Positions 1 through 6,654 of a stretch of DNA of 11,470 bases are shown piece by piece. Numbering within the stretch: position 1 is the first letter of the stretch; each line of letters starts with the position of its first letter. The stretch is taken from the NCBI GenBank assembly GCA_030628755.1, contig DAOVQH010000043.1, forward strand, positions 1 to 11,470, in the 5' to 3' direction. A program made the position numbers and the translations under genes. The DNA is from Candidatus Cloacimonadota bacterium (GTDB taxonomy: Bacteria > Cloacimonadota > Cloacimonadia > Cloacimonadales > TCS61). The notes below the pieces were generated by a model. That model had not been told where the DNA came from and did no database searches. It saw nothing but the letters and a program-made list of their open reading frames with translations.

Positions 1-276
1 CAGTTAATACTCCATGGTCACATAACAGTGAATAAGAAAAAAGTAAATATCCCTTCGTTCCTGGTTCGTCCAAAAGATAAGATCGAAATTAAAAAAGGTA
101 GCAGACAAATGATGTTAATTCAGGAAGCTATTGAAGCTTCAACTGAAGTAAGTAGCTATGAATGGTTCGAAGTTGAAAAAGATAAATTTAAAGGAAAAAT
201 CCTTAGCATTCCAACACGTGAACAGATTCAGTTGGATGTTGATGAGCGTCTTATTGTTGAATATTATTCCAAATAG
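1..276 (+). CDS. rpsD: 30S ribosomal protein S4, C-terminal part (5' end outside window)
   Basis: S4 is a primary 16S rRNA-binding protein that nucleates assembly of the small subunit. The reading frame is open from base 1, which gives 91 residues of the protein's C-terminus. The first residues, QLILHGHITVNKKKVNIPSF, are the conserved S4 RNA-binding motif (LVxHGHxxVNxxxVxIPS), followed by the usual K/R-rich strand and a C-terminal IVEYYSK. The GTG and ATG codons inside this stretch are not the start; the gene begins upstream of the window. It lies 18 bases before rpoA, the classic bacterial alpha-operon order (rpsM-rpsK-rpsD-rpoA-rplQ). In enterobacteria S4 autoregulates that operon; nothing here shows whether this applies. 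Confidence 0.96.
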   Translation, partial: QLILHGHITVNKKKVNIPSFLVRPKDKIEIKKGSRQMMLIQEAIEASTEVSSYEWFEVEKDKFKGKILSIPTREQIQLDVDERLIVEYYSK

Positions 277-294
277 AATATAGGAGAATTTTTT

Positions 295-1305
295 ATGATG
301 TTCCTAGAACCCTTACAATTGCCGAAAAAAGTACAGGTTGATGAAAAAACTAATAGTCCCACATTCGGTAAATTCGAGATTGGTCCGCTGGAACCTGGAT
401 TTGCAATTACCATTGGAAACACGTTAAGAAGGGCATTGCTTTCCTCTATCCAGGGAGCAGCAATACGCTTTGTTAAAATTGAAGGCTTGCATCATGAATT
501 TACCCCGATTCCCGGGTCAGATTCCGATTTTATTGATCTTATCCTAAGACTTAAAAAATTAGTAATCCAATCTGAGTCTATTAATGAAGAAAAGCTGGTA
601 TTAGAACATAAAGGGAAAGGACCGATCACAGCTGGAGAAATAAAAGAAACTGCAGATGTTAAAATTATTAATAAGGACCTCGTACTCCTGGAAATGGTGG
701 AGGATACTGATTTCAAATTGGAATTATGGATTGGGATAGGAAGAGGATATGCTCCCGCAGATACACACAATATGGAAGAAAAACCAGTAGGTGTAATTCC
801 TATCGATTCGATATACTCACCCATTACAAAGGTGAACTTCTCAGTTGGCAACCAGCGGGTTGGTGAAAAAATAGATTACGATAAACTTATTGTAGAGATA
901 ACTACTGATGGAAGCATCGATCCCAAGGATTCACTTTATCTTTCCGCTAAAATTCTCAGGGACCTTTATGATAGATTAGTTCTCTTTGAAAAAGAACCTG
1001 AATATATTGAAGAAGTGGAAATGGATCCTGAACTGGAAAGAATGGAGTCAATTCTGGGTACTAATGTTAACGAGTTGGAGCTTTCTGTACGATGCAGCAA
1101 CTGCCTTTCTGCTGCTAAGATTGAAAAAATTGGTGAACTTGTAGAAAAAACCGAAAATGAGATGTTGAAATACCGTAATTTTGGTAAGAAGTCTTTGGAA
1201 GAGATAAATGCACTTTTGGATAAATATGTTCTCTCTCTTGGTATGGATGTGAAAGGTATTGTTAAAAAGATTGAAAAAGCCAGGAAAAAAGTTACTGTTA
1301 AATAA
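295..1305 (+). CDS. rpoA: DNA-directed RNA polymerase subunit alpha
   Basis: Alpha dimerises to scaffold the assembly of beta and beta' and contacts upstream promoter DNA and activators through its C-terminal domain. The 336 residues match the usual length. The N-terminal domain (about 1-235) carries the signature PGFAITIGNTLRRALLSS at 34-51, and the helix with LYLSAKILRDLYDRL lies at 214-228. The C-terminal domain (about 255-320) contains LSVRCSNCL at 263-271, where R266 corresponds to the UP-element-binding Arg265 of E. coli. It also has the helix-hairpin-helix FGKKSLEEI near 296-304 and ends in LSLGM. The extreme C-terminus is basic (KKIEKARKKVTVK). An AGGAG at 282-286 is 8 bases from the first of two adjacent ATGs; either could be used. 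Confidence 0.98.
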   Translation: MMFLEPLQLPKKVQVDEKTNSPTFGKFEIGPLEPGFAITIGNTLRRALLSSIQGAAIRFVKIEGLHHEFTPIPGSDSDFIDLILRLKKLVIQSESINEEKLVLEHKGKGPITAGEIKETADVKIINKDLVLLEMVEDTDFKLELWIGIGRGYAPADTHNMEEKPVGVIPIDSIYSPITKVNFSVGNQRVGEKIDYDKLIVEITTDGSIDPKDSLYLSAKILRDLYDRLVLFEKEPEYIEEVEMDPELERMESILGTNVNELELSVRCSNCLSAAKIEKIGELVEKTENEMLKYRNFGKKSLEEINALLDKYVLSLGMDVKGIVKKIEKARKKVTVK

Positions 1306-1319
1306 TAAGGATAAAACTC

Positions 1320-1730
1320 ATGAGACATAAAGTTAGAGGAAGAAAACTTAGTAGAGAAAGAGACAATAGAAGATTACTACTTAGAAACCTTGTTGTATCT
1401 TTAGTAGATAAAGAAAGGATCAATACAACCCAGGCAAAAGCAAAAGAATTAAGAAGCCTGGCAGAAAGAGTAATTACCTACGGGAAAAAAGGTACAGTTC
1501 ATCACCGCAGACTTGCCTACAAAGTTTTGCAAAACAGGGACCTGGTGAAAAAAGTATTCGATGAACTTGCTCCCAGATATGAAACCAGAGAAGGCGGTTA
1601 TACACGCGTACTCAAAAATGGATTCCGCAAAGGTGACTGCGCTCCAATGGCAATTATCGAATTCGTGGAAGCAATAGAAAAACTGGAGAAAAAAGAAAAG
1701 AATATTAAAACAAAAGACATCGCAAAATAA
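1320..1730 (+). CDS. rplQ: 50S ribosomal protein L17
   Basis: L17 is a large-subunit protein near the polypeptide exit tunnel. The 136-residue product starts MRHKVRGRKLSR, followed by the diagnostic RRLLLRNLVVSLVDKERI block (18-35) and the LRSLAERVITYGKKG segment (45-59). The core RYETREGGYTRVLK (86-99) and the following PMAIIEFVE also match the family. After about residue 120 there is a lysine-rich tail (EKKEKNIKTKD), a common lineage-variable extension. It starts 14 bases after rpoA and is the last gene of the alpha operon; an intrinsic terminator follows 25 bases downstream. Confidence 0.98.
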   Translation: MRHKVRGRKLSRERDNRRLLLRNLVVSLVDKERINTTQAKAKELRSLAERVITYGKKGTVHHRRLAYKVLQNRDLVKKVFDELAPRYETREGGYTRVLKNGFRKGDCAPMAIIEFVEAIEKLEKKEKNIKTKDIAK

Positions 1731-1755
1731 TTGAGAATTAAAACTTAAAAAATTG

Positions 1756-1789
1756 AACAGGCTACTAAAGATGGTTACCTGTTTTTTTA
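1756..1789 (+). terminator. Intrinsic terminator of the alpha operon
   Basis: AACAGG (1756-1761) pairs with CCTGTT (1778-1783) across a 16-base loop, and the 3' arm runs into seven T (1782-1788). It lies directly after rplQ. The stem is short, but position and T-tract fit an operon-end terminator. Confidence 0.7.
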
Positions 1790-1848
1790 TTAGAAATTGG
1801 AAATTTGTAGGAAGAATTATTGAGGGTTTGCATCTACTTTACAATTTA

Positions 1849-1888
1849 ATAACCTAAATTTTTAGGTTATATGACCTAATATTTAGGT
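1849..1888. promoter_or_regulatory. Operator-like array of alternating half-sites between convergent genes
   Basis: The sequence shows four half-sites in alternating orientation: ACCTAA at 1852-1857, TTAGGT at 1862-1867, ACCTAA at 1874-1879 and TTAGGT at 1883-1888. Same-orientation copies are 21-22 bases apart, close to two helical turns. The first pair extends to a perfect palindrome with 10-base arms (1849-1858 and 1861-1870) around a TT centre. No T-run follows on either strand, so it is not an obvious terminator. Binding by a dimeric repressor is an inference. No gene is obviously promoted from here, since rplQ and radC converge on the gap; a 16-codon ORF (1950-2000) is the only thing downstream on the plus strand. 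Confidence 0.4.
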
Positions 1889-2005
1889 TTAAGGTCAATA
1901 TCGTGGTCTTTCTGTAAAGGAAAAAAAATAGTTTTGAGAGTTTATCAATATGGAACTGGTAAAAAGAAGTTACTTATTATGGGATCCTGTGTTTATTTAA
2001 TTTAT

Positions 2006-2665
2006 CTACAACTCATCATTCTCAGTAAAGCTATAATATCCTTTATCATTAAAAATAATATGATCCAAAAGATTAATTCCTAAAATCTTTCCTGCTTCTT
2101 TAATTCGTTTTGTGATTTCTCTATCTTCATTACTAGGAGTCAGTTCACCTATTGGATGGTTATGAGCAATAATTATTGCCGAAGCTCTTTCAGCTATCAC
2201 ATCTGCAAAAACTTCGCGGGGATGAACATGACTTTTATTGATAAGACCAATACTTACCACCCGAACATTCATCACTTCATTAGCACCGTTGATTGAAACA
2301 CAAAGAAAATGTTCCTGCTTGCGATCTGCGAAATGCTGAATGAGTGGAAGTACATCAGCAGGAAATTTGATTTTCAAACCTTCTGGTTTGATTCTTCTGC
2401 GAACAAATTCGAATGCTGCTAAAACTAAAGATGCTTTGGCTTCTCCGATACCTTCAATATTCATAAGGTCATCTGGTGAAAGTTCAAGTCCTTTCTGATC
2501 TATTATTTTTATGATTTTCTTAGCAATTGAAATAATATCCAGTTTCTGAGTTCCTTTACCAAGGATTACCGCTAGAAGCTCCTTATCATTAAGTGAGTGT
2601 GCTCCTTTTTCAAGAAGTTTCTCTCTTGGTCTTTCCTTTTTTGGTAAGTCTTTAATCTTTTTCAT
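2006..2665 (-). CDS. radC: RadC family JAB/MPN-domain protein
   Basis: RadC proteins carry a zinc-dependent JAMM/MPN fold. Their biochemical role is unsettled, and the old link to recombination repair is doubtful; many copies travel in mobile or defence regions. The 219 residues match the family. An N-terminal helical part contains a helix-hairpin-helix motif (NIEGIGEAKASLVLAAFE, 69-86). The JAMM domain has E151, the pair H168-x-H170 followed by P171, and S178-x-x-D181, so all metal-ligand positions are present. The start ATG lies inside the end of the upstream AlbA_2-type fragment (14-base overlap), so its translation is probably coupled to that gene. It is the last gene of the minus-strand island. 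I see no clear terminator after it. Confidence 0.93.
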   Translation of the reverse strand: MKKIKDLPKKERPREKLLEKGAHSLNDKELLAVILGKGTQKLDIISIAKKIIKIIDQKGLELSPDDLMNIEGIGEAKASLVLAAFEFVRRRIKPEGLKIKFPADVLPLIQHFADRKQEHFLCVSINGANEVMNVRVVSIGLINKSHVHPREVFADVIAERASAIIIAHNHPIGELTPSNEDREITKRIKEAGKILGINLLDHIIFNDKGYYSFTENDEL

Positions 2666-3149
2666 CTATTACTTCCCAGTGTCCACCCTTAGCTGGACCA
2701 ACACGCCTTATAATACCTTTTTGTTGTAATACAGTTAGATTATATTTCACACCATCCTCAGTAATATTATCAATATGAGCAGCAATCTCCTTTCTACCTG
2801 CTGAAGGATGAGTCATTAGATAGGCTATAATCTCCTGCTGTTTCTGGGTAGTTTTCTGGGTAGTTTTCTGGGTAGTTTTCTGGGTAGCTCCAGGGGTAGC
2901 CCCCACCCCTAACTCCATATCAACTCCGTTCTTCTTCCGTTTCAATTCCGTTTTAGATGCAAGTTCAAGCTGGAAATAATCAAAATGACCTGCTATTTGT
3001 GGTTTGGTTTTGAAATAACCTTTCCAACCTCTGAAAATTTTATCGAATCCATAGCCAGCAGTTTCCGCTAATTTTATTACTCTGAATATTTTTGATAATA
3101 CCAGATTGCCGGGTTGCTCATTTTGGATGATTTTTGTGGTTTTCACCAT
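2652..3149 (-). pseudogene. C-terminal remnant of a Schlafen/AlbA_2-type transcriptional regulator
   Basis: Full-length relatives are about 400-500 residues: an N-terminal AlbA_2 (Schlafen-like) domain, a GHKL-like ATPase part and a C-terminal winged helix. Here only 165 codons remain. Residues 18-42 (LSKIFRVIKLAETAGYGFDKI) match the end of the ATPase-like part, which in the family is preceded by an asparagine-proline segment; here the N-P dipeptide reads G-N. A linker of KTTQ repeats follows (about 90-102), then a complete winged helix (about 103-160) ending in IIRRVGPAKGGHWEV, a typical ending for these proteins. The frame is closed by a stop just upstream of the ATG, and that ATG overlaps the RES gene's stop, so it is probably not native. 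Truncation by replacement of the 5' two-thirds is my inference. The remaining winged helix might still be expressed. Confidence 0.72.
2844..2887. repeat. 12-base tandem repeat coding for KTTQ
   Basis: The unit CTGGGTAGTTTT (plus-strand reading) occurs three times exactly (2844-2855, 2856-2867, 2868-2879), followed by 8 bases of a fourth copy. It is in frame with the regulator remnant and encodes the KTTQ repeats of the linker before the winged helix. Identical DNA copies suggest recent slippage. Confidence 0.92.
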
Positions 3150-4156
3150 AATTCAGAATTATAAATTACTTTGGTTATCTTAAATAACTGAGTACTTATC
3201 CCTGTAAGTTTATCATCATTAAAAAAGGCTAGATTGTATCCTTTTGCGACAGAACTTTTATAAATAACTCCGTCATAATTGAAAAGCTTTATCATTTCAC
3301 AAAGATATTGACTTGGTAGATATTCTAAATTGGCTTCTTTAGGAATAATGGGTTTTGAAAGTTCATCACCAAGTCTGTTTAAGTATCCAATATCTTTATA
3401 AAGATTTAATAAATCATCTTCATCAATCATAAATGGTGAAATGGTCTCTCTCGGATTTCGCAGGTCAACCATTATTGCCTGTTCTGTAATTTTAAATTTT
3501 GCGACAGTAACAGAATTACCAATATAAGGTCTGATTTCTGCTATTGCTGTTTCTTCATCAGAAGCAGCATAAAAATATGATATACCAACAGGATTTGCTC
3601 GACCATTGCCTACTTTTTTATTAGGTGGTTTCCCCATTTCTTCTAAATGAAATATTTCTGTATCGGAATTTATTCGTGCTCTATAGATATCAGTATCTTT
3701 TTTAATTTTATAAATTAAGTATTCAAAAAGATTCTTTAAATGATCCATTAATGGACTTTTTTGAGGGAAATATCTGTTTTCATGTTTTAATTCATTTCGG
3801 AAATCATCCCAACGTTTTATTTGTTCTAAATCTGATGAAATAATACGTTTAAATTTATTACTATGAAAGGAATCATCATCTAAGATAACACAAAGTAAAT
3901 CTGATCTTTTTGAATTTGATAAATTACCAAATAATAACCAATCCTCCTCTAATAATTGTTCAATATTTCTACCTTCGGAGTCTTCAGTTTCTGCGTACAA
4001 ATATATTATTGAAGAAAAATATTCATTTAATTTGTAAGGATTAATGCAGGGAACATTCTCAGAATCACAAAAAGAGCAATTATTATGGACTTTAGATAAT
4101 ATTTTGATTTGATCTTTTAAAAATTGATCATTAAAACAATTTGGGCAACAGAACAT
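3143..4156 (-). CDS. RES-domain protein with N-terminal zinc-ribbon (HEPN/RES N-terminal-domain type)
   Basis: RES domains share the ADP-ribosyltransferase-like fold; studied RES toxins degrade NAD+. I take the ATG at 4156 (337 residues): it lies one base after the stop of the upstream gene, whereas the TTG at 4183 would force a 26-base overlap. The N-terminus has a C4-x-x-C7 and C27-x-x-C30 pair (further cysteines C3 and C37), a likely zinc ribbon. Residues about 40-155 are helical and charged, consistent with the HEPN-associated N-terminal region of some RES proteins. The RES domain (about 157-325) shows the family residues: R159 in IYRAR, GRANPVGISYFY (185-196), ETAIAEIR with E207, and SS (301-302) in DGVIYKSSVAKGYNLAFF. 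Classical RES toxins are paired with an Xre-like antitoxin; none is adjacent here. The RES assignment is firm; the substrate is inferred. Confidence 0.87.
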   Translation of the reverse strand: MFCCPNCFNDQFLKDQIKILSKVHNNCSFCDSENVPCINPYKLNEYFSSIIYLYAETEDSEGRNIEQLLEEDWLLFGNLSNSKRSDLLCVILDDDSFHSNKFKRIISSDLEQIKRWDDFRNELKHENRYFPQKSPLMDHLKNLFEYLIYKIKKDTDIYRARINSDTEIFHLEEMGKPPNKKVGNGRANPVGISYFYAASDEETAIAEIRPYIGNSVTVAKFKITEQAIMVDLRNPRETISPFMIDEDDLLNLYKDIGYLNRLGDELSKPIIPKEANLEYLPSQYLCEMIKLFNYDGVIYKSSVAKGYNLAFFNDDKLTGISTQLFKITKVIYNSELW

Positions 4157-4157
4157 T

Positions 4158-5102
4158 TCAACTTTTTTTGATAAAACCTGCAATCAATTCAATATGATGT
4201 TTCATAGATATTTTTTTTACATATCCGAGACCAGGGAAATGACCATCTTTGTAGAGTATTCTATATTCTTCGCACGCATTTGATTTTAAAATTAATGTAT
4301 ATTCGTCATCTATTTCAACAATTAGTTTTTCTAAGGCTTCAAAAAATTTACCAGCTGGGTCAACAGGTGTTTCTGTCCTTTCTGAAATAAAATGCTTAAT
4401 ACACATGTCTCTCTCATCATCAATATAAGTAAGATGTATTGCAATGGCATATGCTGGTCCGCCAGTTTCTGAATAATCATCGCCTACAATTAAAAAATCA
4501 CCATACCCATCCATTCCTTCATCTTCGTATGTTACATGAAGGTCAGAGAAATGTTCATCTTCAGGATAATCAGCATTTTTTCTTCTTTTGAAACCATTAC
4601 GGATTAGGATTCTATCCCAATGTTCGTTTCTAAAATACCTTTGATATAATTTACCAGAATAGTTATCAATAAATATATGCTTTTTTATATTGTTGTTTTT
4701 ATCTACAATACTTTTCAACTCTTTACCATTTGGAAAACCATAGTGTATAATTGCAATATTATAATCACAATATCTAATTAGAAAATCTTCAATATCAATT
4801 AAATTACTATTAGCATTAAGTATGTATCCAATTGAAAAATTTTTATAATCTTCTAATACATCCTTGATAATATATTTTTCTAAAATTGTTGAAACATTTT
4901 TCAGTTCACCAACAGATGGGTTTATTACTAAAATAAAATGAATATCTTTTGTTTTTAATAATTCTAAAGTTTTTTGAAGGCTGTTAATGTTCTTTCTAAC
5001 AGGTTCTATAATTGGAATTATGTCATTGTCTGCTATTAAATCTACTGATTCTCTAATTGTTATCAGTTCATACAGTTTGCCACGGAAATATGGAAAATAC
5101 AT
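4158..5102 (-). CDS. sce7725 family protein
   Basis: This matches the family named after Sorangium cellulosum locus sce7725, usually found beside a sce7726-family gene. I know of no established biochemical function. The 314 residues begin with the characteristic MYFPYFRGKLYEL, then IIPIIEPVR (28-36) and ILVINPSVGE (57-66). The strongly patterned central block at about 160-226 contains NADYPEDEHFSDLHVTYEDE, then GYGDFLIVGDDYSETGGPAYAIAIHLTY. Alternating strands and helices in the first 150 residues suggest a barrel-like fold related to the 'beta family' proteins, but that is only a guess. The start is well supported: AGGAGG sits in the last codons of the upstream gene. The RES-domain gene starts one base after its stop. 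Base composition is very AT-rich. Confidence 0.8.
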   Translation of the reverse strand: MYFPYFRGKLYELITIRESVDLIADNDIIPIIEPVRKNINSLQKTLELLKTKDIHFILVINPSVGELKNVSTILEKYIIKDVLEDYKNFSIGYILNANSNLIDIEDFLIRYCDYNIAIIHYGFPNGKELKSIVDKNNNIKKHIFIDNYSGKLYQRYFRNEHWDRILIRNGFKRRKNADYPEDEHFSDLHVTYEDEGMDGYGDFLIVGDDYSETGGPAYAIAIHLTYIDDERDMCIKHFISERTETPVDPAGKFFEALEKLIVEIDDEYTLILKSNACEEYRILYKDGHFPGLGYVKKISMKHHIELIAGFIKKS

Positions 5103-5104
5103 AT

Positions 5105-6022
5105 TTACCTCCTAACAAAAGAATTATCTAAAAAATTTGTTAATCTTTTATCTAAAATATTTATAAAATTTTTCTGATCTTTTTTACTAAGACTAGTTTT
5201 TAAAGCATAAGCTTTCAATGAAAACGGATTTTCTAAAATGAATTCTTTTAGAGAATGATTTATTCTGCTTTTCATTAATACATTAACCATAGAATCATGT
5301 GCTTCACAAGGACTTAATTTGCAAAACACATCTTTATACATCGAATAAATTCGTGTGTTGGGAACTTCCGGTAAAGAACCAAATTTATCTTTTATTATAT
5401 CACAGTATTCATTTTTTCTAAGAGAATCAAAAATTACTTCTGGTTTAACATTTTCTTTGTTAGATTTTGCATCTCTAATTTTTCTAATTGTATTTCGATT
5501 GGTATATATTATAATGCCAATATTGTCGGAAACTGCTTTTATTACCTTATTAACTTGATTAGAAATAGTAATAACATATATTCTATCAAAAAAATTTTCA
5601 TAAGCTGTAATCTGGTGGTCTAAACGATCAAGAGAATCATATTCTGTTTTTATTTCATATACATTAGATGTACCATTTAATATTACAGTATCTGCTTTGC
5701 AATTCGCAACTCTAAATTCCGTAAGCATAATTGATGTATTTAAAGAGTGTTTTCCTAACAGAATTTTATTTGCTATGGCATTTTTAAAAATATATTCACT
5801 TCGGTAAGTTTTAAAAAGATATTTATATGCTGTATCAAAAAATTCTCTCAAAGTTATATTAATATCCAAATTATTCAATAATCCCGAATTATTCAAAATT
5901 TCTGAAAGTAAATTGGAATGTTTATCTTGAACTAAATCGGAAATGACATTATTAGAAAAAATTCTTACTAAATATGGATTATATTGATTTGTGATCGAAA
6001 ATTCAGTTTTCATTTTTTTCAA
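5105..6022 (-). CDS. sce7726 family protein, PD-(D/E)XK nuclease-like
   Basis: This matches the family named after Sorangium cellulosum sce7726, the usual partner of sce7725. Numbered from the TTG at 6022 (305 residues), the middle of the protein has the arrangement of a PD-(D/E)XK nuclease: E102, D111 in KADTV, E123-x-K125 in VYEIKTE, and Q137 with Y141 in HQITAY. Residues 126-150 (YDSLDRLDHQITAYENFFDR) are the family hallmark. Flanking parts are helical with no recognisable domain. The start is uncertain: TTG at 6022 has AAGGA at good distance, while ATG at 6013 (302 residues) is about 14 bases from it. The last two codons (AGG AGG) double as the Shine-Dalgarno of the next gene. Nuclease activity is an inference from residues. 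Confidence 0.78.
   Translation of the reverse strand: MKKMKTEFSITNQYNPYLVRIFSNNVISDLVQDKHSNLLSEILNNSGLLNNLDINITLREFFDTAYKYLFKTYRSEYIFKNAIANKILLGKHSLNTSIMLTEFRVANCKADTVILNGTSNVYEIKTEYDSLDRLDHQITAYENFFDRIYVITISNQVNKVIKAVSDNIGIIIYTNRNTIRKIRDAKSNKENVKPEVIFDSLRKNEYCDIIKDKFGSLPEVPNTRIYSMYKDVFCKLSPCEAHDSMVNVLMKSRINHSLKEFILENPFSLKAYALKTSLSKKDQKNFINILDKRLTNFLDNSFVRR
5108..5113 (-). promoter_or_regulatory. Shine-Dalgarno embedded in the sce7726 stop region
   Basis: The minus strand reads AGGAGG-TAA-AT-ATG: the AGGAGG encodes the final two arginines of the sce7726 protein, TAA ends it, and the sce7725 ATG follows two bases later. This supports the chosen sce7725 start and tight translational coupling. 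Confidence 0.85.
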
Positions 6023-6168
6023 AATTTCCTTTTTGGTTTCTTAAAACTCAATTCCATCTTTATTTTTTCCTTCTTTATTTTGTCCAGCAATTTCTCCGCA
6101 GTTTCGTAACTATGGTTTTCCTTTTCTGCCAACCCAGCTTCTGTGAGAACCAGTGAAACAGGATTCAT
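6019..6168 (-). CDS. 49-codon ORF resembling the tail of a type I restriction specificity subunit
   Basis: Not recognised with certainty. It starts 5 bases after the lipoprotein stop and ends next to the sce7726 start. Residues 21-38 (YETAEKLLDKIKKEKIKM) and the KKPKRKF end resemble the conserved helix and basic tail of many HsdS subunits (pattern AEKLLEKIKxEK...), so it may be the C-terminal stub of a lost hsdS. No Shine-Dalgarno is visible before its ATG, and an in-frame stop lies three codons upstream. It could instead be a small leader gene of the downstream cassette, or chance. The HsdS resemblance is from memory of the family pattern, not from an alignment. Confidence 0.4.
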   Translation of the reverse strand: MNPVSLVLTEAGLAEKENHSYETAEKLLDKIKKEKIKMELSFKKPKRKF

Positions 6169-6173
6169 TTCAG

Positions 6174-6569
6174 TCAGTTACCCACATCCTCAATTGTATA
6201 ACCATCATCATTTATATGCATAAAAATATTTATCTCAGGAATTGGGATGAAAATATATTTCTCTATCCCGTTTTGTAGATAACTACCACGATAATCACCA
6301 TAACTAATTGGTACACAGCCAGAAGGATCCGTTAATTGAAATTCAAATTGTTGAGAGATTTCTCCCTCAGCAAGTACACTGATCTGTTTAATATCTTCTA
6401 TACCTACCATGGAAATAACCAATTCTGTAACATCAAATGAACTATCATTAGCTATTGTAATATAATAAGAGGTGTAGCCATTTTCAACTTCAGTGCTGCT
6501 ATCACTACAGCCTGTAAGCAGAAGCAGTATACAAAAAAATGTTGGAAATAAGATTTTTACTTTTTTCAT
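6174..6569 (-). CDS. Small lipoprotein of unknown function
   Basis: A 131-residue protein with a clear lipoprotein signal: basic start (MKKVK), hydrophobic stretch 6-17, and lipobox L18-T19-G20-C21, so it should be acylated at C21 and anchored in a membrane facing the periplasm or outside. The mature part (22-131) is acidic and rich in predicted strands (for example YYITIANDSSFDVTELVISM, 35-54), suggesting one small beta-sandwich-like domain. I do not recognise the family. It lies between the nucleotidyltransferase gene (86 bases upstream) and the 49-codon ORF, all on the same strand. No strong Shine-Dalgarno precedes the ATG; the run of A and G before it is weak. Confidence 0.75.
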   Translation of the reverse strand: MKKVKILFPTFFCILLLLTGCSDSSTEVENGYTSYYITIANDSSFDVTELVISMVGIEDIKQISVLAEGEISQQFEFQLTDPSGCVPISYGDYRGSYLQNGIEKYIFIPIPEINIFMHINDDGYTIEDVGN

Positions 6570-6608
6570 TTTTCTTATGAAGAATTATTTAATAAAAACT
6601 ACACTGTA

Positions 6609-6637
6609 ATTTTTTATAGATCTTTATCCCGTGTCAA
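6609..6637 (-). promoter_or_regulatory. Possible promoter upstream of the lipoprotein gene
   Basis: The minus strand has a perfect TTGACA (6637-6632), a 17-base spacer and AAAAAT (6614-6609) as a poor -10, ending about 40 bases before the lipoprotein ATG. The longer string CTTTGACAC recurs on the same strand at 7274-7266, upstream of the nucleotidyltransferase gene, where no good -10 is seen. Support is weak. Confidence 0.3.
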
Positions 6638-6654
6638 AGTGTTTTTGTTCCTTT

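Noticed and set aside
492..851. 119-codon minus-strand open frame inside rpoA
   Set aside because: It lies antisense to the conserved alpha N-terminal domain and has no recognisable motif or ribosome-binding site. The same applies to 966-1328.
2844..2887. CRISPR-like array
   Set aside because: The 12-base units are contiguous with no spacers and code for a protein linker.
4157..4183. TTG start for the RES gene at 4183
   Set aside because: It requires a 26-base overlap with sce7725 and adds nine residues before the zinc ribbon; the ATG at 4156 directly follows the upstream stop.
5355..5558. 67-codon plus-strand frame inside the sce7726 gene (similar at 6898-7101 and 10083-10286)
   Set aside because: Short, antisense to supported genes, no ribosome-binding site or motif.
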